Part shown: positions 40,069 to 49,822 of the stretch, in pieces
How the letters are laid out: every line of letters begins with the position of its first letter
How positions within the stretch are numbered: the first letter of the stretch is position 1
Assembly: GCF_002879645.1 (NCBI RefSeq)
Contig: NZ_PNRE01000025.1
Span: forward strand, 1 to 64,000
From: Halomonas heilongjiangensis
Lineage (GTDB): Bacteria > Pseudomonadota > Gammaproteobacteria > Pseudomonadales > Halomonadaceae
Reading direction: 5' to 3'
DNA: 64,000 nucleotides
Position numbers and translations under genes: made by a program
Notes under the pieces: generated by a model
The model's database searches: none
The model's input: the letters and a program-made list of their open reading frames with translations, nothing else
What the model was told of the DNA's origin: nothing

Positions 40069-41640
40069 ATGAGCTTCAAGAAGACCGTACTGGCCTGCAT
40101 GATCGGCGCCGCCGCGGCGAGCGCCCTCCTCCCCGCCAGCGTCTCCGCCGAGACCCTGCGCATCGGCTACAGCGCCGATCCGGAGACACTGGATCTCCAC
40201 GAACAGCTCTCCGGCGGCATGCTGCGTCTTTCGCATCTCGCCTTCGATCCGCTGGTACGCTGGACCAAGGACTTCGATTTCGAGCCGCGCCTGGCCAGCG
40301 ACTGGGAACAGGTGGACGAGACCACGCTGCGCATGACGCTGCGTGAGGGCGTGACCTTCCATACCGGCAATGCCTTCACCGCCGAGGACGTGGTGTGGAC
40401 CATCGAGCGACTCCAGCAAAGCCCTGACTACCGGGCCATCTTCGAACCGATCGCCGAGGCGCATGCCGTGGATGCCCACACCCTCGAGATCACCACCCAT
40501 GAGCCCTACCCGCTGCTGCTCAACCTGGCCACCTATATCTTTCCGCTGGATCGCGAGTTCTACACCGGCACCACCGACACCGGTCAGGACAAGGCGCAGA
40601 TCGTCAAGGCCGGCAACTCCTTCGCCTCCCGCCACCTTTCCGGTACCGGGCCCTTCGTCGTCACCGAGCGACGCCAGGGGGTGAGGGTCGAGTTCGAACG
40701 CTTCGCCGACTACTGGGACGAGGGCAGCGAGGGAAATGTCTCGCGCATCGTGCTGACCCCCATTGCCGAGAATGCCGCGCGGGTCGCCGCCCTGCTCTCC
40801 GGCGGTGTCGACTTCATCGATGCCGTGCCACCCAACGACCTGGATCGGGTCCGCCAGGCACAGGGGGTCGACCTCGTGGAGATCTCCGGCACCCGCATCA
40901 TCGGTTTCCAGCTCAACGAGGAGCGTGTCGAGGCCTTCCGCGATCCGCGGGTCCGCCAGGCTGTGGCCTATGCCATCAACCAGGAAGGCATCGCCGACCG
41001 CCTGATGCGCGGTTTCGCCACCCCGGCCGCCCAGTTCTCCCCGAGCGGCTACTCGGGTCACAACCCCGAGCTGCCCCCGCGCTACGATCTGGAGCGGGCC
41101 GGGCAGTTGATGGAAGAGGCCGGTTACGCCGACGGCTTCGGCATCGACATGATCGCCCCCAACAACCGCTACGTGAACGACGCCCAGATCGCCCAGGCGA
41201 TCGCCAACATGCTGGCGCGCATCAACATCGACGTGAACCTGCGCACCATGCCACTGGCCCAGTACTGGCCGGAGTACGACACCCGCAGCTCTGACGCGGC
41301 GATGATCGGCTGGCATGCCGACACTGAGGACAGCGCCAACTTCTTCCAGTACCTGACCGCCTGTATCGATGCCGAGACCGGTGCCGGCCAGTACAACTAC
41401 GGCGGCTACTGCAATACGGAACTCGACGCCCTGGTCGCCCGGGCCGACGGCGAGACCGACATGGAGGCGCGCAACGCCATGCTGCGCGACGCCGAGGCGA
41501 TGCTCCATGAGGACGCCGGCTTCGTCATGCTGCACTGGCAGAATCTCGCCTATGGTGCCCGCGAGGGGGTGGCCATCGAGCCGGTGGTCAATGCCACCGA
41601 CTTCCCGTACCTCGGTGACCTGGTCATCGGCCGCGACTAG
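40069..41640 (+). CDS. Peptide ABC transporter substrate-binding protein (DppA/OppA family)
   Basis: A 523-residue periplasmic protein of solute-binding family 5. A signal peptide of 27 residues ends PASVSA, and the mature protein begins ETLRIGYSADPETLD. The segment LRMTLREGVTFHTGNAFTAEDVVWTIER near residues 90-115 is the family hallmark. The ligand is probably di- or oligopeptides; other solutes such as opines or sugars are possible in this family. The start at 40069 has AAGGGA upstream. A terminator-like hairpin between this gene and the permeases would let it be made in excess. Confidence 0.92.
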   Translation: MSFKKTVLACMIGAAAASALLPASVSAETLRIGYSADPETLDLHEQLSGGMLRLSHLAFDPLVRWTKDFDFEPRLASDWEQVDETTLRMTLREGVTFHTGNAFTAEDVVWTIERLQQSPDYRAIFEPIAEAHAVDAHTLEITTHEPYPLLLNLATYIFPLDREFYTGTTDTGQDKAQIVKAGNSFASRHLSGTGPFVVTERRQGVRVEFERFADYWDEGSEGNVSRIVLTPIAENAARVAALLSGGVDFIDAVPPNDLDRVRQAQGVDLVEISGTRIIGFQLNEERVEAFRDPRVRQAVAYAINQEGIADRLMRGFATPAAQFSPSGYSGHNPELPPRYDLERAGQLMEEAGYADGFGIDMIAPNNRYVNDAQIAQAIANMLARINIDVNLRTMPLAQYWPEYDTRSSDAAMIGWHADTEDSANFFQYLTACIDAETGAGQYNYGGYCNTELDALVARADGETDMEARNAMLRDAEAMLHEDAGFVMLHWQNLAYGAREGVAIEPVVNATDFPYLGDLVIGRD

Positions 41641-41654
41641 CCCCGGCCCCGCAT

Positions 41655-41684
41655 CGCCCGCCCCGGATCGGGGCGGGCGGTTTT
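41655..41684 (+). terminator. Terminator-like hairpin inside the peptide transporter operon
   Basis: CGCCCGCCCCG / CGGGGCGGGCG is a perfect 11-bp stem with a 3-base loop (41655-41679), followed by GTTTT. It sits in the 74-base gap after the binding-protein gene, so partial termination could raise binding protein over the membrane parts, as in many ABC importer operons. Confidence 0.7.
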
Positions 41685-41714
41685 CGTCCGCCCCCTCCCT
41701 GACAGGCAAATGCC

Positions 41715-42764
41715 ATGATCGCCTTCCTGACCAAGCGGCTGATGCACGCCCTGCTGGTGATGTTCGTCATCAGCGTCATCGCCTTCGCCATCCAGGATCA
41801 TCTGGGTGATCCCATCCAGCAGATGGTCGGCCAGTCGGTACCGGAGAGCGAACGCGCCGCCCTGCGCCACCAGTTGGGGCTCGACGCCCCCTTCCATGTC
41901 CAGTACCTGCGTTTCGCGGGCAATGCCCTGCAGGGCGACTTCGGCTACTCCTACTTCTATCGCGAGCCGGCCCTGGAGGTGATCGCCCGCCACCTGCCGG
42001 CGACCCTGGAGCTGGTGTTCGGTGCCACCCTGCTGATCGTGCTGCTGTCGGTGCCCATCGGCGTCTACAGCGCCATCCGGCCGCGCTCGCTGCTCTCGCG
42101 TTTCTTCATGGGGGTATCGATCGTCGGCATCTCGATCCCGGTGTTCCTCACCGCCATCATCCTGATCCAGATCTTCTCCATCGGCGTCACCGTGACCCTC
42201 TTCCCCGAGTCCTCCGCCTGGGGAGGCTGGCTCAACGCCGCGCTGTCGACCCGCGGCAGCATGCCCTCCTTCGGCCGGGGACAGGACCTGGTGCACGTGG
42301 TCGGCCACTGGGACACCAACCTGGCCAGCCTCGGCGGCCTCAAGCACCTGGTGCTGCCCTCCATCGCCCTGGCCTCGATCATGCTGCCGCTGTTCATCCG
42401 CCTGATCCGCGCCGAGATGATGGAGGTGCTGCAGTCGGAGTACGTCAAGTTTGCCCGGGCCAAGGGGATCGCCCCGCGCCGCATCCACTTCCTGCATGCG
42501 CTGAAGAACACCATGTTGCCGGTGATCACCGTCGGCGGGGTGCAGATCGGCACCATGGTCGCCTACACCATCCTCACCGAGACGGTCTTCCAATGGCCCG
42601 GCCTGGGGCTGATGTTCCTCGATGCCATTCATCGTGCCGACATTCCGCTGATCGTCGCCTACCTGATGATCGTCGGCGTCATCTTCGTGATCACCAACAC
42701 CCTGGTCGACCTGATCTATGGCCTGGTGAACCCCACCGTCAAACTGACAGGCAAGCCCGCATGA
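41715..42764 (+). CDS. Peptide ABC transporter permease (DppB family)
   Basis: A 349-residue inner membrane permease with about six helices. It starts MIAFLTKRLMHALLVMFVIS, typical of DppB/OppB, and has the cytoplasmic loop that docks on the ATPase (EYVKFARAKGIAPRRI, about residue 245-260). A periplasmic insertion (about 160-210) is longer than in many relatives. Its stop overlaps the next permease's start by four bases. Confidence 0.94.
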   Translation: MIAFLTKRLMHALLVMFVISVIAFAIQDHLGDPIQQMVGQSVPESERAALRHQLGLDAPFHVQYLRFAGNALQGDFGYSYFYREPALEVIARHLPATLELVFGATLLIVLLSVPIGVYSAIRPRSLLSRFFMGVSIVGISIPVFLTAIILIQIFSIGVTVTLFPESSAWGGWLNAALSTRGSMPSFGRGQDLVHVVGHWDTNLASLGGLKHLVLPSIALASIMLPLFIRLIRAEMMEVLQSEYVKFARAKGIAPRRIHFLHALKNTMLPVITVGGVQIGTMVAYTILTETVFQWPGLGLMFLDAIHRADIPLIVAYLMIVGVIFVITNTLVDLIYGLVNPTVKLTGKPA

Positions 42765-43699
42765 CGACCTCGACTCCCGCCGCGAGCCGCTGGCAGCGGC
42801 TGCGCGACTCCTACCTGCTCTACAGCTTCAAGCGCGACTGGGGGGCCCAGTTGTGCCTGGCGATCCTGCTGGCCCTGGTGACCATGGCGCTGCTGGCTCC
42901 CTGGCTGGCCCCCACCGATCCCTACGACCTGGCCCAGATCGATATCCTCAACTCGGAGTTGCCCCCGTTCTGGATCGATGGTGCCGATACCCGCTATGCC
43001 CTGGGCACCGATGCCCAGGGACGCGACCTCTGGTCGATCATACTCTACGGCACCCGGGTGTCGCTGCTGATCGGCTTCGGCGCCGTGCTGCTCCAGGCCC
43101 TGCTGGGGGTGGTGTTCGGCCTGCTCGCCGGCTACCTGGGCGGCCGCATCGACGCCTTCCTGATGCGCCTGGCCGACATCCAGCTGTCGTTCTCCACCCT
43201 GATGGTGGCCATCGTGGTGGGGGCCGTGGTCAAGGCCACCCTGGGCGGCGGCTTCTACAGCAACCATGCGGTCCTGATGCTGATCCTGATCATCGGCCTG
43301 GCCGAGTGGCCCCAGTACGCGCGCACGGTACGCGCCTCGGTGCTGGGCGAGAAGCGCAAGGAGTACGTGGACGCCGCCAAGGTGATGGGGCTCGGGAGCC
43401 GGCGGATCATGTTCCGCCATGTATTGCCCAATACCCTGACGCCGATCTTCGTCATCTCCACGGTGCAGGTCGCCAACGCGATCATCTCCGAGGCCGCCCT
43501 CTCCTTCCTCGGCCTGGGGATGCCCGAGACCCACCCCTCGCTGGGCTCGCTGATCAAGGCCGGCTTCGACTACCTGCAGTCCGGCTCCTGGTGGATCACC
43601 CTGGTCCCCGGGGCGGTACTGGTGGTGCTGGTGCTGTCGATCAACCTGCTCGGCGACTGGCTGCGTGACGTCATGAACCCCCGTCTCTACAAGGGCTAA
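42761..43699 (+). CDS. Peptide ABC transporter permease (DppC family)
   Basis: A 312-residue permease with an N-terminal helix (LCLAILLALVTMALLAPWLAP), the family motif YALGTDAQGRDLWS near residue 80, and the docking loop EYVDAAKVMGLGSRRIM near 205. The ATG at 42761 overlaps the DppB stop (ATGA), fixing the start and showing coupled translation. It pairs with the DppB-type protein to form the membrane channel. Confidence 0.94.
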   Translation: MTTSTPAASRWQRLRDSYLLYSFKRDWGAQLCLAILLALVTMALLAPWLAPTDPYDLAQIDILNSELPPFWIDGADTRYALGTDAQGRDLWSIILYGTRVSLLIGFGAVLLQALLGVVFGLLAGYLGGRIDAFLMRLADIQLSFSTLMVAIVVGAVVKATLGGGFYSNHAVLMLILIIGLAEWPQYARTVRASVLGEKRKEYVDAAKVMGLGSRRIMFRHVLPNTLTPIFVISTVQVANAIISEAALSFLGLGMPETHPSLGSLIKAGFDYLQSGSWWITLVPGAVLVVLVLSINLLGDWLRDVMNPRLYKG

Positions 43700-43709
43700 G
43701 GAGCATCCC

Positions 43710-44728
<1,019 letters not shown>

Positions 44729-44732
<4 letters not shown>

Positions 44733-45787
44733 CCACCCTGACCGAGGCCCAGGCCCAGCACGTGGCCTCCCCCGGGTCTCCCCCCCCTCTGCTGGAGGTC
44801 CGCGGTCTCCGGAAACGCTTCTCGCTCTCCGGCGACTTCCTCGACCAGCTGCGCTTCAAGGGTGGACGCCTGGTGCGTCACCGGGAGTTCGTGCATGCCA
44901 TCAATGGCGTGGACCTCGCCATCCAGCGCGGCGAGGCACTCTGCGTGGTGGGCGAATCGGGCTGCGGCAAGTCCACGGTGGCGCGCACCGTGATGGGACT
45001 GATCTCGCCCTCCGCCGGCGAGATCCGCTACGCCGGCGAGCGCATCGACCGGCTCTCGCCCAAGGCCCTGCTGCCCTACCGCAAGCGCATGCAGATGATC
45101 TTCCAGAACCCCTACGCCTCGCTGAATCCACGCATGACCATCCAGCAGACCCTGGAGGAGCCGATTCGCCTGCATCATCCGGACTGGGACCGCCGGCGGG
45201 TCCGGGACAAGGTGACCGAGGTGATGGCCGCGGTGGGCATCGAGCCGGACTGGGGGGGGCGTTTCGGCCACGAATTCTCCGGCGGCCAGCGGCAACGCAT
45301 TGCCATTGCGCGAGCCTTGGCGGTCGATCCGGAGTTCATCGTCGCCGACGAGCCGATCTCGGCGCTGGACGTCTCGATCCAGGCCCAGGTCCTCAACCTG
45401 CTGATGGATGCCCAGCGCGAGCGCGATCTCACCTACCTGTTCATCACCCATGACCTGGCGGTGGTCGAGCACTTCGGCACCCGAGTGGCGGTGATGTACC
45501 TGGGCACGGTCTGCGAAGTGGCCACCACGGCGACGCTGTTCGCTACCCCTCGGCACCCCTATACCCAGGCGCTGCTGTCGGCGATCCCCCGGCTGGAGGA
45601 CGACCGGCCCCAGCCGATCAGGCTGACCGGCGAGGTGCCGACTCCGGTGAACCTGCCCTCGGGCTGTGTCTTCCATGGTCGCTGCCCCCATGCCGAGCCG
45701 CGCTGCCGCCGGGAGGTGCCGGTACTGCGACCCCAGGCCGACGGCAGCCGGGTGGCCTGCCATGCCGTGGAGGAAGGGCGGCTATAG
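44729..45787 (+). CDS. Peptide ABC transporter ATPase (DppF family)
   Basis: A 352-residue ATPase, partner of the DppD-type protein. Walker A GESGCGKST is near residue 75, signature FSGGQRQRI near 185, Walker B FIVADEPISALD near 205. The C-terminal extension carries GCVFHGRCPHAEPRC. The ATG at 44729 overlaps the previous stop. With the other four genes it makes a complete importer. Confidence 0.94.
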
Positions 45788-45865
45788 TCTCCCCGACAGC
45801 TTGATGGCATTATCTACTGATTTTTACAACAACAACGAAAATATATTCGGAAGAAATGGTAAATC

Positions 45866-46792
45866 ATGGAAGTTCGTTGGTTGGAAGACTTCATCGCCCT
45901 GGCTCGCACCCGACACTTCTCGCGGGCGGCGGAGGAGCGCCATGTTACCCAGCCGACCTTCTCCCGGCGCATCAAGCTGCTGGAGGAGGAGATGGGCACC
46001 AGCCTGGTCAATCGCCAGACCCTGCCGCTCTCCCTGACTCCCGCCGGTGAGGAGTTCCTGGGGCTGTGCGAGCAGGTGAGTCAACGGCTACGCGATACCC
46101 GGGAGCGGCTGGCGCGCCTCGCCGAGGCCCAGGCCAACCGGCTGCGCCTGGCTGCCCCCCAGAGCCTGCTGGGCCACTTCCTGTCGGAGTGGCTCGACGG
46201 TTATCACGGTGAGCCTCCCCTGGAGCCCTACCTGCGCGCCACCGGCTGGCTGGTGGATGACTACTTCCAGGCGCTGGCCCGTGGGGAATGCGACCTGGCG
46301 CTCTGCTACTGGCCGCGCCACGATGAGCTTCCGGCGGTGGACCGCCAAGGCTGCCAGTATCGGCTGGTCGGTCACGAGCGCCTGGTGCCGCTATCGGTGC
46401 CGGATGGCGAGGGCCGCCCTCGCTTTCGCCTGGGCACCGGCCCCCGGGAGGCGCTGCCGTTGATCGCCTTCCACCCGCGCGGGCTGATGCGGGCCGCCAT
46501 CGATGCTCACCTGACGCGACTCGGCGAGGCGCCCGGTTTCCGGGTGCTCAACGAGAGCATCCAGAGCGGCAATATCAAGGAACTGATCGGCCTGGGCTAC
46601 GGCCTGGGCTGGCTGCCGGAACGCCTGGTGCGCCCGGCCCTCGAGCACGGCGAGCTGGTGCTCGCCGGCGATGCCCGCTGGCAGGTGCCGCTGGAGATCC
46701 GCCTCTACCGGCACCCTGCCCCCCGCCACTCGGGCCTGGAGGCCCTGTGGCAGAGCCTGCCCACCCGGGTCGATACTGATGATGTTCCCTAA
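45866..46792 (+). CDS. LysR-family transcriptional regulator
   Basis: A 308-residue regulator with the N-terminal winged helix (MEVRWLEDFIALARTRHFS, AAEERHVTQPTFSRRIKLLE) and an effector-binding half from about residue 90. It follows the peptide transporter operon by 78 bases on the same strand and precedes the dipeptidase gene by 43 bases. The dppF-lysR gap is AT-rich and probably holds its promoter. It is a good candidate for controlling peptide uptake and PepQ-like genes; the effector is unknown. Confidence 0.92.
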   Translation: MEVRWLEDFIALARTRHFSRAAEERHVTQPTFSRRIKLLEEEMGTSLVNRQTLPLSLTPAGEEFLGLCEQVSQRLRDTRERLARLAEAQANRLRLAAPQSLLGHFLSEWLDGYHGEPPLEPYLRATGWLVDDYFQALARGECDLALCYWPRHDELPAVDRQGCQYRLVGHERLVPLSVPDGEGRPRFRLGTGPREALPLIAFHPRGLMRAAIDAHLTRLGEAPGFRVLNESIQSGNIKELIGLGYGLGWLPERLVRPALEHGELVLAGDARWQVPLEIRLYRHPAPRHSGLEALWQSLPTRVDTDDVP

Positions 46793-46835
46793 CCCCTCGA
46801 TGACCCATGACCCATGACCGATGACGGAGTCCGTG

Positions 46836-48140
46836 ATGATCGCCCCCGACCTCGCCGCCGCCCAAGGGCGCCACCTGGACGCCCTGGCCCGGGCCTACGC
46901 CGACATCCTGGGCACCGAAGGCTACGATGGAGTGCTGCTCTACAGCGGTCATGCCCACCGCCACTTCGCCGATGACCAGACCGCCAGCTTCGCCGCCTAC
47001 GGCCATTTCCTGCACTGGGTGCCGATGGCCGGCCTGGCGCACAGCTGGCTCCTGGTTCGCCCGGATCACCGGCCGACGCTCTACTTTCACGCCCCGGAAG
47101 ACTTCTGGCACCTGATGCCTCGGCTGCCCGAGGAGGCCTGGGTCGAGGCCTTCGAGGTCGAGTTGCGCGCCGAGACGCCCCCGCCGTCGCTGCCCGCCGG
47201 GCGTTTCGCGGTACTCGGCGAGGTCAGTGCCGCGCTGGCCTCGGCGCTGGGCGCCGAGGCCAACCCCGAGGCATTGACGGCGCGCCTGGACGAGCTGCGC
47301 GTGCGCAAGAACGACTACGAGGTAGCCTGCCTGCGCGAGGCCAACCGGCGGGCCCTGGCCGGCCACCGGGCGGCCAGGGAGGCCTTCCTGGCCGGTGGCG
47401 CCGAGCTCGACTGTCAGCTCGCCTACCTGGGGGCCACCCGCAGCCGCGAAAGCGACCTGCCCTATCAGAACATCGTCGGCATCAATGCCCACGGCGGCGT
47501 ACTGCACTATCAGCACTACGACATCGACACGCCGGCCAGGCGCAACGGCCTGCTGCTCGACGGGGGGCATCGCTACCGGGGGTACTGCGCCGACATCACC
47601 CGTACCTGGCCCGGCCCCGATGCAGACCCGATCTTCGCCCCACTGGTCGAGGGCGTTACCGCGCTGCAGCGGCGGCTGGTCACGGCACTGCGCCCCGGGC
47701 TGAGCTACGTCGCACTCCATGAGCAGATGCATGCGGGGCTCGGCACGCTACTGGTCGAGCACGGCCTGGTACGATGCTCCGCGGACGCGGCGGTAGCCAC
47801 CGGCATCACCCGCGCCTTCTGCCCACACGGCCTGGGGCACCTGCTCGGCCTCCAGGTCCATGACCCGGGCGGACGGGTCGCCGCCGACGGCACGCCGCTC
47901 TCTCCACCGGCCTGCCATCCGGCCCTGCGCCTGACACGGGAACTGGAAGCGGGGATGGTGGTCACCATGGAGCCGGGGCTGTATATCATACCCATGCTGC
48001 TCGAGCGGTTCCGGGACAGCCGCGACATCGACTGGCAGCGGGTCGAGAGGCTGGCCGACCACGGCGGCGTCCGCATCGAGGACAACGTGCTGGTCACCGC
48101 CCAGGGGCCCGACAACCTGACGCTTCACGACGCCGAGTGA
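46836..48140 (+). CDS. pepQ: Xaa-Pro dipeptidase PepQ
   Basis: A 434-residue M24 metallopeptidase that splits dipeptides ending in proline. The five metal ligands are visible: Asp in LLDGGHRYRG and in ADITRTW (about residues 240-260), His in HGLGHLLGLQVHD near 330, and Glu in MEPGLYIIP and RIEDNVLVT. I place the start at the ATG at 46836 because GGAG sits 6 bases before it; an ATG five codons upstream has no such site. Its position after a peptide importer suggests that imported proline peptides are cleaved to free proline, itself a compatible solute in halophiles (inference). Confidence 0.92.
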   Translation: MIAPDLAAAQGRHLDALARAYADILGTEGYDGVLLYSGHAHRHFADDQTASFAAYGHFLHWVPMAGLAHSWLLVRPDHRPTLYFHAPEDFWHLMPRLPEEAWVEAFEVELRAETPPPSLPAGRFAVLGEVSAALASALGAEANPEALTARLDELRVRKNDYEVACLREANRRALAGHRAAREAFLAGGAELDCQLAYLGATRSRESDLPYQNIVGINAHGGVLHYQHYDIDTPARRNGLLLDGGHRYRGYCADITRTWPGPDADPIFAPLVEGVTALQRRLVTALRPGLSYVALHEQMHAGLGTLLVEHGLVRCSADAAVATGITRAFCPHGLGHLLGLQVHDPGGRVAADGTPLSPPACHPALRLTRELEAGMVVTMEPGLYIIPMLLERFRDSRDIDWQRVERLADHGGVRIEDNVLVTAQGPDNLTLHDAE

Positions 48141-48147
48141 CACCGCC

Positions 48148-49188
48148 ATGTCCGGCCGATTGCATCTCGCCACCTTCCGACCACCGCCGGGGCTCGCCAA
48201 CCGCCACGTCCAGACCCTGCTGCCGCGGCTGCTGCCGCGTCCCGGCGTGAAGCGCGACGTCGAGCTCCTCGAGCTGCCGGATGGCGACTTCGTCGAGCTG
48301 GCCTGGGCGCACCCGGCCCCGGCCCGGGAAGACGCCCCCCTGTTCCTGCTCTTCCACGGGCTGGAGGGTTCCTTCGCCTCGCCATACGCGCGACTGCTGC
48401 TGGCCACGGCCGCGAGGCTGGGCTGGCGCCCCGTGCTGATGCATTTCCGTGGTTGCGGCGACAAGCCCAACCGGCTGCCACGGGCCTACCATAGCGGCGA
48501 TACCGCCGATGCCTACTGGCTGATCGGTCATCTCGCCCACCGTTACCCGCGCGCCCTCAAGGTCGCGGCCGGGGTCTCGCTGGGGGCCAACATGCTGGTC
48601 AAGCTGGTCGCCGAACAGGGGGGCGATGGCCTCGACCTGGCCGGCGCCATCGCCATCGGCGCCCCGCTGGACCTGGCGGCCTGCGCCGATTCCCTGCACC
48701 AGGGGTTCTCCCGCCTCTACGAGCGCCATCTGCTGGCCTCGCTGAAGGCCAAGGTCGCACGGCGGCTGCGGGCCGGTGAGCTGCCGTTGCCGCTGGATCG
48801 ACGCCGGCTCGCCGGACTCGACAGCCTGCGCGCCTACGACGACGCCGTCACCGCGCCGCTGCACGGTTTCGACGGCGCCGCCGACTACTACCGACGCGCC
48901 TCGGCCGGCCCGCTGCTCGGCGAGCTCGAACTCCCCACCCTGCTGCTTCACGCCGATGACGATCCCTTCATGCCGGCGGGGTTGTTCGAGCGCCTGCCAC
49001 ACCCCTCGGCATCGGTACGCGTGGAGATCGCCCGGCATGGCGGCCATGTGGGCTTCATCGAGTGGCGCGACGGGGGCCTGCGGTCCTGGCTGTCACGCCG
49101 GGTGGGCCGGCAACTCGAGGACTGGGCCAGCCCCGCGGGCCAGGAGGCATGGCCGGACCGACTCCGGGTCACCCGATCGGACAGCTGA
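48148..49188 (+). CDS. YheT-family alpha/beta hydrolase
   Basis: A 346-residue hydrolase of the YheT/ABHD family. The nucleophile elbow GVSLGANML is near residue 147, the oxyanion region HGLEGS near 70, the acid in [11 protein letters not shown] near 270 and the catalytic histidine in RHGGHVGF near 297. It starts [19 protein letters not shown], the family's typical N-terminus. Substrate unknown, probably an ester. It begins 7 bases after pepQ, and its 3' end overlaps the converging msrA by 20 bases. Confidence 0.9.
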   Translation: MSGRLHLATFRPPPGLANRHVQTLLPRLLPRPGVKRDVELLELPDGDFVELAWAHPAPAREDAPLFLLFHGLEGSFASPYARLLLATAARLGWRPVLMHFRGCGDKPNRLPRAYHSGDTADAYWLIGHLAHRYPRALKVAAGVSLGANMLVKLVAEQGGDGLDLAGAIAIGAPLDLAACADSLHQGFSRLYERHLLASLKAKVARRLRAGELPLPLDRRRLAGLDSLRAYDDAVTAPLHGFDGAADYYRRASAGPLLGELELPTLLLHADDDPFMPAGLFERLPHPSASVRVEIARHGGHVGFIEWRDGGLRSWLSRRVGRQLEDWASPAGQEAWPDRLRVTRSDS

Positions 49189-49783
49189 TGCCGGTACCGC
49201 GCAGGCCGCAGTAGCCCCCGGGGTTCTTGTCCAGGTACTGCTGGTGGTACTCCTCGGCGTAGTAGAACGCCTCGAGCGGAGCGATCTCGGTGGTGATCCT
49301 GCCGCCGCCGGCTCGCTGCAGTGCTCGCTGATAGGCATCGCGGGTGCGCTTGGCCACCGCCAGCTGGTGGTCATCGGTTGCGTAGATCGCCGAACGGTAC
49401 TGGGAGCCGATGTCGTTGCCCTGGCGGTCGCCCTGCGTCGGGTCATGGGCCTCCCAGAACACCTGCAGCAGCCGCTCGAGATCCAGCTCGGCGGGATCGA
49501 AGATCACCCGCACCACCTCGGCATGGCCGGTCTGGCCGGTGCAGGTCTCGTCATAGGTCGGGTGCGGCGTGACGCCGCCGGCGTAGCCCACCGCCGTGAC
49601 GTGGACGCCGGGCAGCCGCCAGAAGAGCCGTTCGGCCCCCCAGAAGCAGCCCAGGCCCAGTACGATCTCGCGCAGGTGCTCCGCGAACGGCGGGACCAGG
49701 GAGCGCCCATTGACGCCATGAATGCCGCTGATCTTCATCGGCGTATCGCGCCCCGGCAGGGCGCGGGCAGGGTCGATTCTCAT
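49169..49783 (-). CDS. msrA: Peptide methionine sulfoxide reductase MsrA
   Basis: A 204-residue repair enzyme that reduces methionine-S-sulfoxide in proteins and free form. The catalytic cysteine is in [13 protein letters not shown] near residue 46. [26 protein letters not shown] follows as in all MsrA, and resolving cysteines are in GGYCG and SCPIG at the C-terminus. It starts 39 bases after tamB on the same strand and may be the last gene of that operon. Confidence 0.95.
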   Translation of the reverse strand: MRIDPARALPGRDTPMKISGIHGVNGRSLVPPFAEHLREIVLGLGCFWGAERLFWRLPGVHVTAVGYAGGVTPHPTYDETCTGQTGHAEVVRVIFDPAELDLERLLQVFWEAHDPTQGDRQGNDIGSQYRSAIYATDDHQLAVAKRTRDAYQRALQRAGGGRITTEIAPLEAFYYAEEYHQQYLDKNPGGYCGLRGTGISCPIG

Positions 49784-49822
49784 CGCGAGCGGCTCCTCTT
49801 GTGCCTGTGTGGTCGGGTCGAG